Shown: positions 1 to 13,945, counted from the stretch's first letter. The stretch: 64,000 nucleotides of DNA from Antedon mediterranea (GCF_964355755.1 NC_092677.1:21982101-22046100); one strand, 5' to 3'. Numbers and translations: made by a program. Notes: generated from the sequence alone by a model not told the origin.

Positions 1-1640
1 AAATTATTGAACGGGCTCTTTATGAACAGATATGTAATTATCTTCATATTAATCACTTTTTAAGTAATTCTTAATCTGGTTTTCATAAATGAATAAATTT
101 TTCACCAAATGTCAGATTATTTTTCGTGGAACTCTTTCATTTTCAGCATTATAGTATAAGGCCTAAAATAGGTTTTTTAAACTTCTCGTATCAAAAAACC
201 TGTACATTAAATCAAATTATGTTTTAAAATTACAAATCACAAAGTAGGTGGAGGTATACACTCTCGGAGTGGCTTTCTAGTTTATATTGTTTTTACTTTT
301 GTACATTTGATTTTATTTATATGATCCACCAGTGATATCAGTACTACAATACTAAAGGTGTCTTCACAATAAAGACAGAAATAAATAAAATAAAAAAGCA
401 TTTTTGCTTTTAATGATTTGTAATACAATTATTATACAAAAGTCTTTCTTTAAAATTAATAGAAAGAACGGGCAAAATAGATATTGTAAGTAATAAAACT
501 ACTTTTTCAATTTAATGCATATTTTTATATTTTGGAGAGAGTACATACTGTAGTAGAAAGATAAGCAAGTGATGATTTACATTTATTGTTTATTGATTTA
601 AGAATACAAATGATCACTATAGACTTAGGCAAGCAATATAATATCTTTATGGAATATTAGCAATAATCACTGGTTGATCATCATTCATCATCATTCATTG
701 TGATTTGACATGGTTTTATTTGTGTATGTATTATCAATCAAGCCTTTTCTGTTAACCTTAATATTCGACCCTTATCAATGTCCTACACAAATTCAAAAAT
801 CTGTTTGGATGTGTACCCTCTCTTCAACATTTTCTAAAATAGTAAGGATGAAGAACGATCACAAATATATATAGATTACATTGATTTTTAAGCAAATTTG
901 ATTGCAAGTAAAACAGATAGATCTTTTCATTGTTTTAAACAAAACATGATTCTAAAATGTGTTTATATATAAACCAGTAATGTTGCCAAGATTTTTATGG
1001 AGGGGTTCAAATTTGTGAGAAAATGAAGCCTTTTAGGGACCAACCACAATTAATTATATTTAAAGATCAAAAGATTAATCAGTATTGACAACTGAGAGTC
1101 TCTACGACCTTAGCCCCAACATGGTTTGGCGGAGATAAAAATTAAGACATAAGTTAACTTTTTGTGAAATTTCCAACTTAGAATCAATTTTATAAAACAG
1201 TAAAAAGATAATCAAATTCCAGCCTACTGGAATTAATTGGACAGAGCAGATGCAAGATTTGGTGGTGAGCCACCTTACTGTAGTTTTGGTTGAAGCAAGA
1301 CAATTTTGAGAATATCTGGATTTTTTTATTTTTTTTTTCACAAATATTACATAGCTACACTTCCTTTTTAGCTGACTATGTGAAAACTACCAAGATTGTA
1401 TTTTCGACTTAAACACACTCAATATTATTAATGGAGAATGTAGGGTACATTCTCTATATTCAGATAGCCCAAACTGTCCACCAAACTTAAACTTTCACTT
1501 TTAATTTATATTTATTATTTATTTATTTTTTGAAAAAAGTAATTATAAAATTAAATTAGATTTGAACTTGCACTGTGGACAAGTTAGGTTATCCGCCGCG
1601 CAAACGCCACGTGCCAAATACAACTTTTAATTATAATTGA
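1..1640. other. AT-rich non-coding DNA, no gene seen
   Basis: No reading frame here resembles a known protein and no convincing exon is visible. The only recognisable piece is at 243-284: a short copy, in opposite orientation, of the sequence at the start of the SINE-type region near 33.3 kb. The two share GGAGGT, a CTCGGAGT core and CTAGTTT. Confidence 0.6.
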
Positions 1641-2470
1641 ACTGGCCATATGATGACGTCACACCATCCGATGCGCATAATTTGTACATTAATTCGTATC
1701 TACAATTCAACAGCTTCCTGAAAACGTTTTAATCATGATTATCACTTTTTATTCTGAGGAGCTATAACATATTGAAATTTATTAGAATGATGAAAATAAG
1801 TGACCAAAGTTATTCACGCTTTTGCATCTGATGACGTCATAAAAATTTTAAAAATGGTAAATCATGCGAAAGATAATTGATTGACCTAGACAATATAAAA
1901 AAAATATGGGGGAAAATGGAATGTAAAAACAAATAGACATAAATTTTCATTCTTACCTATGCGCTACCTTGGCTATACAACAGTGAGTTTCAAAGATTTG
2001 TTGTTGTTGTTGTTAGTTCCAAGTTGATCACGAATGTAAATATTATGAATGTAAATATTATGTATGTATTGTTTTGATTGTGTTTTTCTGCCGAGAAAAC
2101 AATTATCATTATACTATGTATGAATGAATTAATATATCGAATCTGAATCTGAATCTGAATCTGGAATACGGATAAGCTCTATTTAATGTAATGAGCTATG
2201 ACGAAAGATACAAAAATCCTATATTTTATATTTGAGTGGCCATACGATGACGTCACAATGTCCGGTTAGCCATATTGATTCATTATCCGATATCTACATC
2301 TCATCAACTTCCAGAATATGTAATTAAAAAAAAGTTCACCACATAGTTTAGAATCTAAAAATGCGCGCAAATTGTCCAATTCGACGTGCTCGTATGACGT
2401 AATTTTAAGTCGAAATTGTTTAAAAGTTGGTAAAATTACTAGAAAAGGCTGGAAAAACAAATCACGCGAA
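1640..2470. repeat. Two diverged copies of a TGACGTCA-containing repeat around a LINE-like 3' tail
   Basis: GGCCATATGATGACGTCACA at about 1645 and GGCCATACGATGACGTCACA at about 2237 begin two similar stretches of roughly 250 bp. Between them, about 1980-2165, lies a segment ending in four GAATCT units (2139-2162). That tail looks like the short tandem repeat that ends many CR1/L2-type LINEs. The palindrome TGACGTCA is the CRE/ATF core. Because it is part of a repeat, I treat it as transposon sequence and not as a demonstrated regulatory site. Confidence 0.45.
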
Positions 2471-2639
2471 AAGAATATGTTTAACGCTACTTTCGTAGAA
2501 TTTTTGACATGCTCAAAATGACATGAAACGCGTAGAAATTTATTTTTCGCATTTTAAAATTTTAAATGCGATAATTTTTTTTCCATAGAAAGTTAGCGCA
2601 TGACAATATAAATATAAATTTACACTTTGCTAAGTTTAA

Positions 2640-3950
2640 AAAAAGATTCAGACAATAACAAGGGGTTATCCGCCAAGTGCGGATAACCAAAAACAGCAGT
2701 ATTAATTCTAATCAATGTGGAGTGACTGTCTGAATTTGGATATAAATGTGGCTGCAGAAGCTTTGATAATAATAATGTCTTTTGCATATATATTAAAAAC
2801 ATTGACCCTTGCCCTTGGCTGTTGACAGCAACTCCTTCTTTCTGGTAATACTTTATTCAAATTACAATACCTTTATTATGAAGCATGATGATCAATAAAT
2901 TGTAAATATGTCTATAATGTAATATGTTATATTATTTGATCAATGTCATCACAACACCATAATGACAGATATCAATCAAAATGTTCTCTGTGCTGCTGTT
3001 AAATAAATGTTAGAGATAGTGATTTAGGCATTTTAACGATAACTGTTGATTGAAAAACATCAGCATCTTATATAACTATGACTAAAATGAAGATACGCAA
3101 CCCAAGTATATTTTATTTCATTTAGTTACTTCTTTGTAATACTAAAAATCTTCAATCTTTTTCGATGCCATGGTGATTATCCAGGATCTTTTAAACTTTA
3201 AAAGTTATAATATTGAACGAAAGAACGAACTCTAGACACACATTGGGCTACGTTTAGATTACTTTGCAATTGATTAAAAAAGGTTATAAATGCCAAATAA
3301 TCGCTATGTTCATTGCTAGTACATTTAAACAGAACCCTAAATGTAGATGGATCAAAATTCCTACCTACAAATCTACAGAATGATATGAAATCATCTATTG
3401 ACAAATGTATTATTGTAGTTATCCACAATATAGCAGATAACTCCTTGTTATTGTATGAAATCATCATTTTCTGTATTATTCTTCTTTCTTTCTGACATTT
3501 GTGTGGGATCGCATATCTAAAAAAAAACCTGTAAAATTTATTAACTTGGTCAACATGTGGACATTTACATGATGATTTGCACACGCTTTAGTTGAAAATG
3601 TTGTCAAAATTAAAAAATATTGTCAAAATAATTTTGAATTTTTTATAGCTCTTCGGGATCAACGGTGACCTCCATTTAACAAAAACTAGCAGTAACCCGT
3701 GCTCCGCACGGTCTTCTTCTGCCTTAATATGTGTTTGTACTTTGCATGGGCAAGTATAATAAAAGCGCACTCATAAAATAAAAACAAATTGTATCAAGAA
3801 TACAAAGTAGTCTAGGTTTAATATTCATTTACTTGTTTTTGTTTTGACTGCCATTTTCTTTTTTTTTTATCATCGTCCATACACTTTTCTCTTCATCCTC
3901 CCCCCCCTCCCCCAATCCCTTACTCTTTTTTTAAATATGCAAATTAGTTT
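2640..3950. other. Non-coding stretch with one GC-rich hairpin
   Basis: No gene is supported. A short stem-loop, CCGTGC-TCC-GCACGG, stands out of the AT-rich background at 3697-3711, inside AACCCGTGCTCCGCACGG. Motifs of this kind recur at the ends of dispersed elements in animal genomes, but no element boundary can be shown here. Confidence 0.4.
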
Positions 3951-3964
3951 TAGAGAGGAAACTC

Positions 3965-4130
3965 ATGAATATTTATGATTATTTTTACCCTTAAGTTTTA
4001 CCCTTAAATTAAGTGTTTCCCTTAGGTAAGTGAATCCCTTAACTCATTTGTGAATACCCCTTAAGTGTTTCCCTTTGTTAAGGGAATTCTTAAATTTTAA
4101 GGGTAAGTATTTCCCTTAGCCTAAGTGAGA
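3965..4130. repeat. CCCTTAAGT-rich, partly palindromic repeat
   Basis: CCCTTAA or its complement TTAAGGG recurs about ten times in 160 bp, on both strands, so the segment can fold back on itself. It is probably a small MITE or a degenerate minisatellite. No target-site duplication was found. Confidence 0.45.
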
Positions 4131-4360
4131 TTGGTGAATATTACTGCTGTAGCCTTAATACCATCATTCAAATTATTAAGTATATAGTCAAGTTTGATCA
4201 TCTATAAAAGAGAAAGTATCCTGTTTTTTAACTCATCAGCTTCCCTAATAAATTTTACAAAATCATGGGGAGCGATAATAGATATCATTGGAATTGAGCA
4301 GAGTTCTATTGAATCCGTATATTGCAAGATTCTACTCATCCCATGCATAATGTATTTTAG

Positions 4361-4510
4361 GTGTTACGCATAGCCGCAAGCAGTAGACGTTACCGGTCCA
4401 TCATCTCTCGTACAAATAGGTTTCGTAACAGCTTTTATCCAGCTGCCATTCAGGCACTGAATGCTTGTCAGTATACCATACGAGAGTATTTATCTGATCT
4501 CAGAGCATAA
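4361..4510 (+). pseudogene. LINE ORF2 C-terminal fragment
   Basis: The frame ending at the TAA at 4508-4510 reads about 49 residues, including SRTNRFRNSFYPAAIQALN near its centre. A motif of the form RTNRxxNSFxPxAIxxxN close to the stop codon is characteristic of the extreme C-terminus of CR1/L2/jockey-type LINE polyproteins. The reverse transcriptase and endonuclease are absent upstream, as expected for a 5'-truncated insertion. A candidate AATAAA lies just downstream, in ATGACAATAAATGG at about 4540. It is not a host gene. Confidence 0.7.
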
Positions 4511-4559
4511 TTTCTATGTATATCTACTCTTATGCAAATGACAATAAATGGAAGTAATT

Positions 4560-7527
4560 TTCCATTGATGTCATTATTTTGCATTTAGAGTTCATGTAAA
4601 TAGTATTATAAGATGGGAGACAATCAAAAGCCAGCGATCTAGTACTGAGCAGTCTTTAAACATAAAGTAAACTGAAATTGCATTTTCTTAAGAATACTTC
4701 TCCAAAAAGAGAGGCAAGAGTTGTAATTTGTGATTGTAATTCAAAACATAATTTTATTTAATGTACAGGTTTTTTTTATACTAGTAGTTTTAAAATACTC
4801 TCAATGCTGAATTATCTTTCCTTTTTTAGCAAAATCTGTTACCTGGTATTTTCGCTGAAAAGTTACGGTTATTTAATTTGTTTACCATTTGATGCGATCG
4901 ATCACATCACAATATGAAAATATCAATCCGCTTGCGATGCTTTCTGGTATTTGTAGTGGGCCATTTAAATTATAAGAATCGACTTATTTTTAACGCAATA
5001 TGTCCATATAGTATTTATTTTTACATTTAAAAAAACCTTAAATTAGGTCGGAAAAAACGTAGGTCGAGTGGCTTTAACTAGCGAATTAATGTTTTAAATC
5101 CACATGAAACTGAAAATTTTTTTTAGATAATGATAAATGTTTTATCATCTACATCTCCTTGAAAGTCACTAGCTATGATTGGTAGAATGTATTACAGTTT
5201 TAGATACTGTAGGTTTGATAATGATAAATCTATACTGTACTATTACATTTTTTGATAAATTTTAATGGAATATCATTTTAGGTGAAATAATTTCCTGAAA
5301 CTTACCATCTCTTACATCATTATATTTGTGAATTTGAAGGCCTTATTAAAAGTTATTGCACTTATGATTTGAAATTAGCTTTATAAGTAATGAATTGAAC
5401 CGTTCACATCTTAATCAAAGTATGCATTTACGAAAGTTATCACCATGACAACTTTTCTGTTCCCATTGACAAAGCTCTGGTTTGTCCTGTAATATGATCC
5501 AGGCAATACTATGTGTTGTTTATTTTTAGCTAAACAGAAACTAAATACCATGAACTAAATTCAGAACAAAAAAAAGTGAAGCGGCATCAATCTGAGAAGC
5601 AAACAAATTATGCGGTAGTAATTTAAGTTGTGCGGAATGACTGTTAAATGTAAAGAGAGCAAAACCTGATCAATAGAACTCATATTATGAACAATCCATT
5701 TAGGACATAGGTGTGGGACTATGAGTGAGAGCTGACCACTTAACAGCTTGTTAATTTACTAAATGCCCTTCAAGGCTGTATCTAAAGGTGATAATGCAGT
5801 AGAAATCTATTGATAAAGGAAAATTTTCCTGCTAATTCACTACATAATTAAAACACAAATTGATTCACACAGTATGTATGTGAATATTATATTGCAGATT
5901 TTTCATGGACAAGCAACTATATCTTGACCAGTGAAAGAGATATGATTTTTTTAGGCCATTTTATTATAAAATGAAATTGCTGGGTGTGTGATCACTGCAA
6001 GCTGTTTTGTGTCATTGATCAATTAACATGGACTTTCACTTCAACCCCTCTTCCTTCTCATGATAAAGCAATGTACCTAATAAGTTTTCGAGTTTTTTTG
6101 TCAAAAATTGAAAATTGTTGTAGCACAGTTTCATTCAGCTTTTCCATACTTCCTGTCCTGCTTTGATGAATGTTCTCAAGGTCAGATTTTCAGGACTTTT
6201 TTCTGTGATTATTAAATTATTATAAATAAACTTTGGAAAAAGTAAAAGTGTAAATGTAATCAATTATTTGTATTTATGAAAGCCCCATATTTGATTATTT
6301 TAAAAAATGTTGTCCAAAACTTGTCCATCACTTGCTCCAGTTAACGCATAACATCAAAATACCAGCCTGTCTCCAGTAACAAATGTTTGTCATATAGTAC
6401 TTTCTCCGCAGATAACGTACATGTTTAGATTATTCATAGTCTAATAGTCCAGTCAAACTATCTAATATTTGAGTGGGTGACCCACTACTAATTGAAAACA
6501 AATTTATTTCACTGCAGTATATCTCAGTATGACCCACTTATCGCCATACTAAAAAGCATGAGAAATTGGTCTAATCTGCATAATAGGCAAATTAGTAAAT
6601 CGCGCGTAACTTTTTTCTCAATGGTTTGAACATGGGTTCATACTTTCCATACTAAATTGTACTAGCAATTGAAAACTATTAGGCCTACTAATTAAGTTGA
6701 GTTAGATAATTATTTATTGACTTAAAGCATATCGATCGAAACGTCGAGAAACTCATCAGTTCTTTTCAGAACTAATAAATGTGGTGTACCACAAACTTTT
6801 TATCAACATTTGATTTCGCCATGCAACCCTTCAAACCATAAATATAGATTATATGCATTTTTGGTAGGTGAGTGGATTAGGTTTTGTAATCCATTTTTTT
6901 TATACCATATTTAATGAGGGTGATCCATCCAGCAATTGCTGATCATTAGGGACCCTCATATCAGAGGTTCACAAGACAAATATATACCCAAGATGCTCTA
7001 CATAAACAAAGTCTCATTTCAAGTCTTTGGGAGTGGAGTTGATTCTTTCATAGTACGTTGCAGCGACATCATATCACAGTCTCGGCAGTAATTTTATTAC
7101 ATAACCCATTGTATATTATTTTTACTGTATTATGTATGTAACTGTTTTTATAATCTCTGTATTTTAAGTGTTTTTAATGTGACAATCCCCAAGAAAAGCA
7201 AATTTCCAGTTTTAAATATTGGACGAATATATCTTGAATGTAGACATGTTCTTAATTTGCATAATATGCAAATTAATTTGATTTTCAATGACCAAGAAAA
7301 CATGTTTGATTAATGGAGGACTATACTAAAATGGACTGTGGTAAAATAAATTATTTTGATGGGTGAAGACCATATATTATTTTGTCTGGACTATAAGGAA
7401 AATTATGGTCTAGAAAAGTTGAATGACAATTTTAACTTTCTGGTGGTTATTCCCCTCTCCTGCTACCAAATTATTTTATATAAACAGTTACAGACAGTGG
7501 AAAAAACTGTTGATTGTATTTACACAG
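4560..7527. other. Non-coding stretch, nothing specific recognised
   Basis: About 3 kb of AT-rich sequence. The few open frames are short and have no recognisable motifs. Upstream 5' UTR exons or a promoter of the gene starting at 7539 could lie here, but nothing in the sequence fixes them. Confidence 0.5.
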
Positions 7528-7538
7528 GTCGAAATAGC

Positions 7539-7665
7539 ATGCCAGGAAATGAGGAATCAACAGAAGAACAAGGGGATGAAATGATGGACATATTAGTTAA
7601 ATCTGCGACTGCACCTAGCAACCGTGCTCCCCGCAAACGAACCAGGCATGGCAACCGAAAGTCAT
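7539..7665 (+). CDS. Exon 1 (coding) of a small basic protein, unrecognised
   Basis: A clean acceptor (TTTACACAG, ending at 7527) opens an exon whose first ATG is at 7539. It ends at a consensus donor, GTAAGT, starting at 7666. The 42 complete codons encode an acidic N-terminus (EESTEEQGDE), then a serine/alanine/proline stretch and a strongly basic block, RAPRKRTRHGNRKS. The exon ends in phase 1 and joins in frame to 14022-14107, giving a predicted 70-residue protein. The acidic-to-basic layout suggests a small nuclear or disordered regulatory protein, but I do not recognise the family. An upstream non-coding exon is implied by the acceptor in front of the ATG. Confidence 0.6.
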
Positions 7666-9063
7666 GTAAGTTACACATTTTTTTCTATATCAGGAAACAA
7701 AACATTCTGGTAATTTTGCACCCTTACCAATTGTTCTCTATCGTTAGCACTTTATTCAAGTTGGTTAAAACCATGAGTTTGTACATGAAATCAAAATTAC
7801 ATCTGTATTAAATTATAGTTAATAGTTAGTGATTTGTCTAAGCTTAACCTTGGGTGACTGGGCAGCTTGACTGTTTAAGCATGAACAAATCTGATAACTG
7901 CTGGTGGCAAATGAAATGTACTTTTGATGACACAAGTGAAAATTGATGACTAGCCAATGAACTGTTATAAGCAATGTCATTTTAAATATTTGTGCCATTT
8001 TTGTCAACATTACAAAAATTCTCATTTCTTTTGAGTAATGTTTGAAAGAATGCGATTTCCATTTTTATTCTATTTATATATCTATTTAATATATGTAGTG
8101 TGTGTGAAATTAAGGACTTGCGAGTTTGCCGAGTGTTGCTAATCAGATTCCAACATGCCATTAGTGGTCTAATGATAAAAATGTCTGCATATATTCCAGG
8201 TTTGAATCTCAAATCTATGTGATGGTTTATTCTTAATCTCTTTTATAAATTTACCATTTATAAACAACCAAGATTCAACCCAGAATTTTATGCTTCATAT
8301 GCAGACAATACCTACCATTAGAACACTGTGCCTTTCATGGTGTGGTGTAACATTTGTTTGGAAATACACTAGTTTCCAAGTGTTTGCTTGCACAACAGAA
8401 ATCAAATTGATCATGTTGTAATACAGTACTGTATATTAATTCCCAAGGTAGGATCTCCAAAAAGATACTTTTGTTTACATAATACGAATTTAACATCACT
8501 TTGGGTCTGCTGCATATCCTTAAAATACAGAATAAAACACGGTATATTTGATACCATATTTTTTAGTACCCCATTTCTGCTAGAAGTACTAACTTGGTTG
8601 GTTGTGTTAAAATTCATCTTTTTTACCCAACATGCCATTCGATCCCCCAAAATGGGGACAAGTTATTCCTTCCTTGCCGGAAATAGAATTTGTTATCTTG
8701 GCGATGGCGTAGCCTCTGCTTTCACAGTCACTGTTTCTTTTGTTATTGACTTGTTTCAACGACAGTCCGCACACCCCATACTTGTTTTAATTTTTGGTAA
8801 GTTATTTTTATAAATCTGGCTGTCCTGTTTTTTTTGCTTTTTAATTTCCCGCAATATTTGTTTCACCAACAGATTATTTGCAAATGTTGTTCCTTACTTT
8901 CTTTGACTATAGATTATCCATCCTTGTGTAAAAAGCTTACAGAAATCAAAATATACAGTATTTTTTATTGGCAGCAGAAACGGGTACCCAAAATACGGTT
9001 TAAATTTATAAATACCGTATTTTATCCACAAATTTTGTGGGGAAAATATAGTATATACAAAAT

Positions 9064-9163
9064 GAGCACTGTTTCCGCTGCCAAAAACATACCGTATATA
9101 TACGGTATTAAAAAAATACCGTATTAAATACGGTATTTACTTGGCAGCAGAAACAGGGCTATA
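9064..9163. mobile_element. MITE with CTGTTTC-type terminal inverted repeats
   Basis: GCACTGTTTCCGCTGCCAA near 9067 is matched in inverted orientation by TTGGCAGCAGAAACAGGGC near 9144-9162, with two mismatches in 19. The interior is a set of palindromic TACCGTAT/ATACGGTA units. A third copy of the GGCAGCAGAAAC end occurs at 8971, so a second, partial copy abuts it. No target duplication could be fixed. Confidence 0.6.
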
Positions 9164-11395
9164 GAGAAACTATTCTGTAGATAGCGGTATATATGTTGTC
9201 ATGCTCATGTTAAATGACTTTTAACTGATTTGATGATGCTTGAATGGACTTATTATTAAATCGTATTGACTTTGCCAGTGTCTGTTATTTAAAAAACAAA
9301 TTATATAGTTTAGTATTTATTTTATTGCAAGATATAGGTGTATTTGCAGTTTTATTTAACTAGTAGTTGAATCAAGTTGATTCTTGTTTGCTGTGATTTT
9401 CTAATCTTGTTTGTTGAGTAGTTAAATTACCATTGGATTTTTTAAGAGACTCAAGTGTTAAGTGCTGCCATGACTATATTGGGTGTCTTATATCAACATA
9501 CATATTGTGTGGACTCTTTATTAATAAGCCGTATTGATTAGTCAAGAATTTTAATAAACCATTTTAGAGAGTGATTATTGGCACTGTCATTTTTTATAAT
9601 GTATAATAGGAGCACCAATCAGATATAGAAAAATATATGTTTTTTCAATTATTGTAGTTATTAATTGTATCACAAGGTATGTCAATATTATAGGACTATG
9701 TAAATGTATAATGGCATACCCCAATATTTAAATAGACCTGTTGTTTATAACCATTTACTTTTGGCTACAAATTTTTAATATCGCACTTGAACAATAGGCA
9801 ATAACAAATGCATTCATAATATATGTATGTACTTTGTAATAGTGCATGCATTTTTTAACTATACACAGCCAATTACTTTTAATTTCACAGTAGCAGCATG
9901 AGTTTGTCGATAATTTATTGAAATTAAATCACAACAATTATTAAGTATTTTATTTACATTTGAGCAGATGAGTTTGGGCATTATACTTTGTGATAGCAGT
10001 GATTGAATGACTCATGATAGATTATTGTGTAAGTAAAGTATGTCCATTTTTAAAGTTTAGTTTATAAAGTTTAGAAACAAAATGTGTTTAAATACGGAAA
10101 GACAAGTTGTACTAGATTTAATAAGAAAAATTTGCACCATGAGAAAAAAAAGAGAGAAACCCTGTAAAGCAGATTTACGAGAAGTGAATCTTAAGAAAAG
10201 TTGATAATATATGAGAGACCCACCCATCTGTTACATTACTGTTACAATTTTAGTAGATCTTGCATTATTAGACTATGGCCATTAAAAGCCAATCTATGTA
10301 GAACTAGGAAGTCCTTTTTGAAAATTTGCAAACATCTTTAATATTGTAATTATTTTAATAATATTTTAAAAGTAATAACACAAAGTTTGACATAAAAAAC
10401 ATATCATATAAAGAGAAAATTACATTTAAACGTCCGTAGTTTAAATTTCTTTTCAAAATGTTATTGATTCATCAAATTATTACTCAGTTGAATAGAATAC
10501 TTACATAAAATCTTCAAATAATCAATATAGAAAATAAATTAATTAATAAAAATAAAAATATTGATTTAAATAGTTTTATCCTAAGTTTAGTGCGATGTAT
10601 ATTTACGATTTGATGAAAAGCCTGGACACAATAACAACATGGCGTCGATTACGGAACACACATTTCTCTCTCTGAGGGTCCAATAAAATATTGTTTTCAA
10701 CCCTGAAATCAGTGTTTATAAACCTCCATAAACATTACAGGTGCTAAATAAAGTGTTGTAGATGATGCTAGATGGTATTGCAAAGATTTGAGGATGTAAA
10801 TAAAACGACTAAACTACATACAGACTCCATAAATTCTGATTTTACCTTGATTTGTATTAAATTTACCGTAACCCCGGCCCGTCAGCGCAAGAACGTTAGC
10901 TTTGGTAAGTTGAACATATTAGGCCTATTGGGTCCTAATAATAAAAAAACATTTGTTTTGTACAAGCTGAAGTTGGTTAAATATAGTATTGGTATTACTT
11001 ATATTTTATAGTAAAGAGAATTTCGCTAGGCAAAATTAACTAGCCTCTAGTACTAGTAGGCCTAGATAGTCTATGCTACTTAGTTACACTGAAATTGGTT
11101 AGATATTGATATGCCTAAAAATGAAATATGAAATCAAAAAAAGTATAATTGTTTGTAGTTAAACAATGCATTCCAGTACAGTATTAGGAATGGGAATGAG
11201 ACAACTAAGGAGTATTTCTAAAGTATCGACCGGAAAAATAATTTGTCCTAATTTTGGCCCTTTGAGGGACTCCGATAAACTGTTCCTTCTAATCAGATAT
11301 AGTTGAGTTATAGCGGACATTCTGTTTTGAAAGAAATCTGAAATCCACACGACACTGGTTTTACCCCAAGTGATAGTAGTTTTTGAACTCGCTGC

Positions 11396-11557
11396 TTGAA
11401 AATAAATAACAATGATCGAGCCGGACTGCTATTATTTACACATTTTTTGTACACTGTTAAGGCCTGATATTTCAAAATAACAAGTGTAAAAATAACGATC
11501 TCGTACAAATGTGTAAATAATAGCACTCTGGCTCGATCATCGTTATTATTTATTTTC
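11396..11557. mobile_element. Hairpin MITE of about 160 bp
   Basis: The left arm starts GAAAATAAATAACAATGATC and the right arm ends in its near-complement, GATCATCGTTATTATTTATT followed by TTC. The roughly 45-bp arms contain GCTCGATCAT/ATGATCGAGC and TTATTTACAC/GTGTAAATAA, separated by about 65 bp. This is a near-perfect inverted repeat of the kind left by short non-autonomous DNA transposons. Confidence 0.65.
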
Positions 11558-13193
11558 AACTTTAATGATTTGAAAAAAATATGCAGTATAATTTTCATGA
11601 TTGGAAGTGCCATTTCTGACCTTTGACACTGTACATTAGGATTATTTCATGTCAAATCAACCAATATACTGAAAATTTGTATGGGTCACATCGCAGATTT
11701 AGCTGATAATTGTTTATGTATAAGCAAATGTTACCTCAAAAAATATAGACTTCTTGTTATGTGTGTTTAGGTTAGCCTCCAATTCAAATCATTACCTTTC
11801 CAATAATAGGCAGATCAACAAATTGACAATGCACAAAATAGGGCATTATAAGTTAAGTTAAAGTCAAGTTAAAAGTTTGTGAAATGTGTATATTCAAATG
11901 TCATTTATCACTTTATTCTACTCATTTACATATCAAAATTAAAATGACCAACAATAAGAAGCAATTACTAAAACTCATATGAGTGCAGAGCACAGAGAGC
12001 AAGAATCAATGCGAGTAGAAATCCAATTTACATATCCCCTATGGCAACACTTTAATAACCAGAGGGGGATTTCTAGAAACCTCATTTGAAATATTGACAG
12101 AATTGGTTGAATGATAGCGTAATCAAAATAAGAAATTCATCATCAAAACCTACACAACTCGTCCTTGCTTCCTGATTGGCCAACTTAACATTTTCAAAGT
12201 GTGGTTGGTTGGCAGGCATATAGGTCTTGCCCAAAACTGAACCACATTTGGATCAACTCAATATCTAATTTGAAATTAAACCTAAGAAGCCTTGCGGGCA
12301 CATCTTTGCTGAAAGAAAATCATTAAATTTCAATAGTCGATGCCTAATATATGATCCTTGCAAGTTCATAATAGTAATGACAATATCATTATTTTTAGTG
12401 TACCAAGAGACAACTCAATTAAACTTCAATTTATTAAAATAAATATGTTAGTAAACACGTAGGTGTGCATTTATTTTTGATATTGAATTTTTGTTAAGCA
12501 ATAATAAAGAAAAGGCATAATAGTTTAACGTAAATTAATTAATTTATTTGGTTGGAACCTAATTTTTGTTTTTATATAGTAAGTAACATTTGCATAAAAT
12601 ATTTATAATTACATCATTTATATTTATGTAATATAATTGTTTTAATCTTATGGTAAATAAATGTTTATGCTTATCATTCTCTAAAGCTTTGACAATAAAT
12701 AGTATAACTACCCCATCATAACAGTTTTTCAATGTATTTTCTAATAATGTTTTATGCAATTAAATTAATTGCTAAAAACTATATTAAATTTGTATTTTTG
12801 AAAATGTTCTCCATTTTCAAAATGTTTAAAATTTTAATACAGTTAAATTTGGTGGTATATACTAGTTGTTTTTTATGTTTGCCCACATCTTCTTTACTTA
12901 ATACATATTAAATGTTCATTAATATCTAGGTCATATGACAAGTATAGAGAATAAGTTTTGTAATAACCAAAGATAAATTACTTATCAGCTATCAACTGCT
13001 TATACTATTCCATAATTAAAATGACAAACACCCTATTGTTAATTTTCAAAGACGTAAGAATATGTTGATTACATATTGATTTTAACAAAACAGTCCTCCA
13101 AATGCACATTATTCATACATTATGGTATTCATACATGGATGGCATTTTCCAATATTTTGCATGGTTCATGGTTTGTGTTTTTTATTTTGTGAG

Positions 13194-13375
13194 ACAAGAA
13201 TATGAGGTCCTTTGGTCAAACAAGAATGTAAGGTCCTTTAGTGAGATGAGACAAGAATGTGAGGTCCTTTTGTGAGACAAGAATGTGAGTTTTCTTTTGT
13301 GAGACAAGAATGTGAGTTTCTTTTGTGAGACAAGAATGTGAGTTTCTTTTGTGAGACAAGAAGAATTCTTATTTT
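13194..13375 (-). repeat. 26-27-bp minisatellite, block in reverse orientation
   Basis: About seven units containing TTTTGTGAGACAAGAATGTG. On the complementary strand these read the same as the block at 13478-13945, CACAAAAGAACCTCA with CTTGTCTCAC. The two blocks are separated by only about 100 bp. Confidence 0.85.
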
Positions 13376-13477
13376 GAAAGAATAAAAAAACATTCAATTC
13401 AATTGATGAATTAATTACTTCTACAAAAAGTTGAATTTACAGAAATAAATTAGCAGATTAAGCCCCAACCTCTTATT

Positions 13478-13945
13478 CTTGTCTCACAAAAGAGCCTTAT
13501 CTCCTTGTCTCACAAAAGAACCTCCTCTTCAGTCTCACAAAATAACCTCATTTTCTTATTTCATAAAAGGACCTCACATTCTTGACTCACAAAAGAACCT
13601 CAGTCATTTTCTTATCTCATAAAAGTACCTCACCTTCTTGTCTCACAAAAGAACCTAATTTTCTTTCTCACAAAAGAAACTCCCCTTCTGTCTCACAAAA
13701 GAAGCTCCCCTTCTGTCTCACAAAAGAAGCTCCTCTTCTTGTCTCACAAAAGGAGCTCCTCTTCTGTCTCACAAAAGAACCTTCTTGTCTCACAAGAGAA
13801 CCTCATTGTCTTGTCTCACAAAAGAACCTCATTTTCTTGTCTCACAAAAGAAGCTCCTCTTGTCTCACAAAAGAACACCATTTCCTTGTCTCACAAAAGA
13901 ACCTCATTTTCTTGTCTCAAAAAAAGAACCTCATTTTCTAGAAGA
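13478..13945 (+). repeat. 26-27-bp minisatellite, block in forward orientation
   Basis: About eighteen units built on CTTGTCTCACAAAAGAACCT, with some units shortened by 3-5 bases. The units carry no stop in several frames, producing spurious frames of up to about 120 codons rich in SHKRTS/SCLTKE. The array ends about 75 bp before the splice acceptor of exon 2. Confidence 0.9.

Noticed and set aside
1653-2260. CRE (TGACGTCA) sites as a regulatory cluster
   Set aside because: The sites are part of two copies of a dispersed repeat and no promoter or gene can be placed next to them.
13582-13941. 119-codon SHKRTS/SCLTKE frame as a basic repeat protein
   Set aside because: It lies in the intronic 26-27-bp minisatellite, and two other frames read through the same block.
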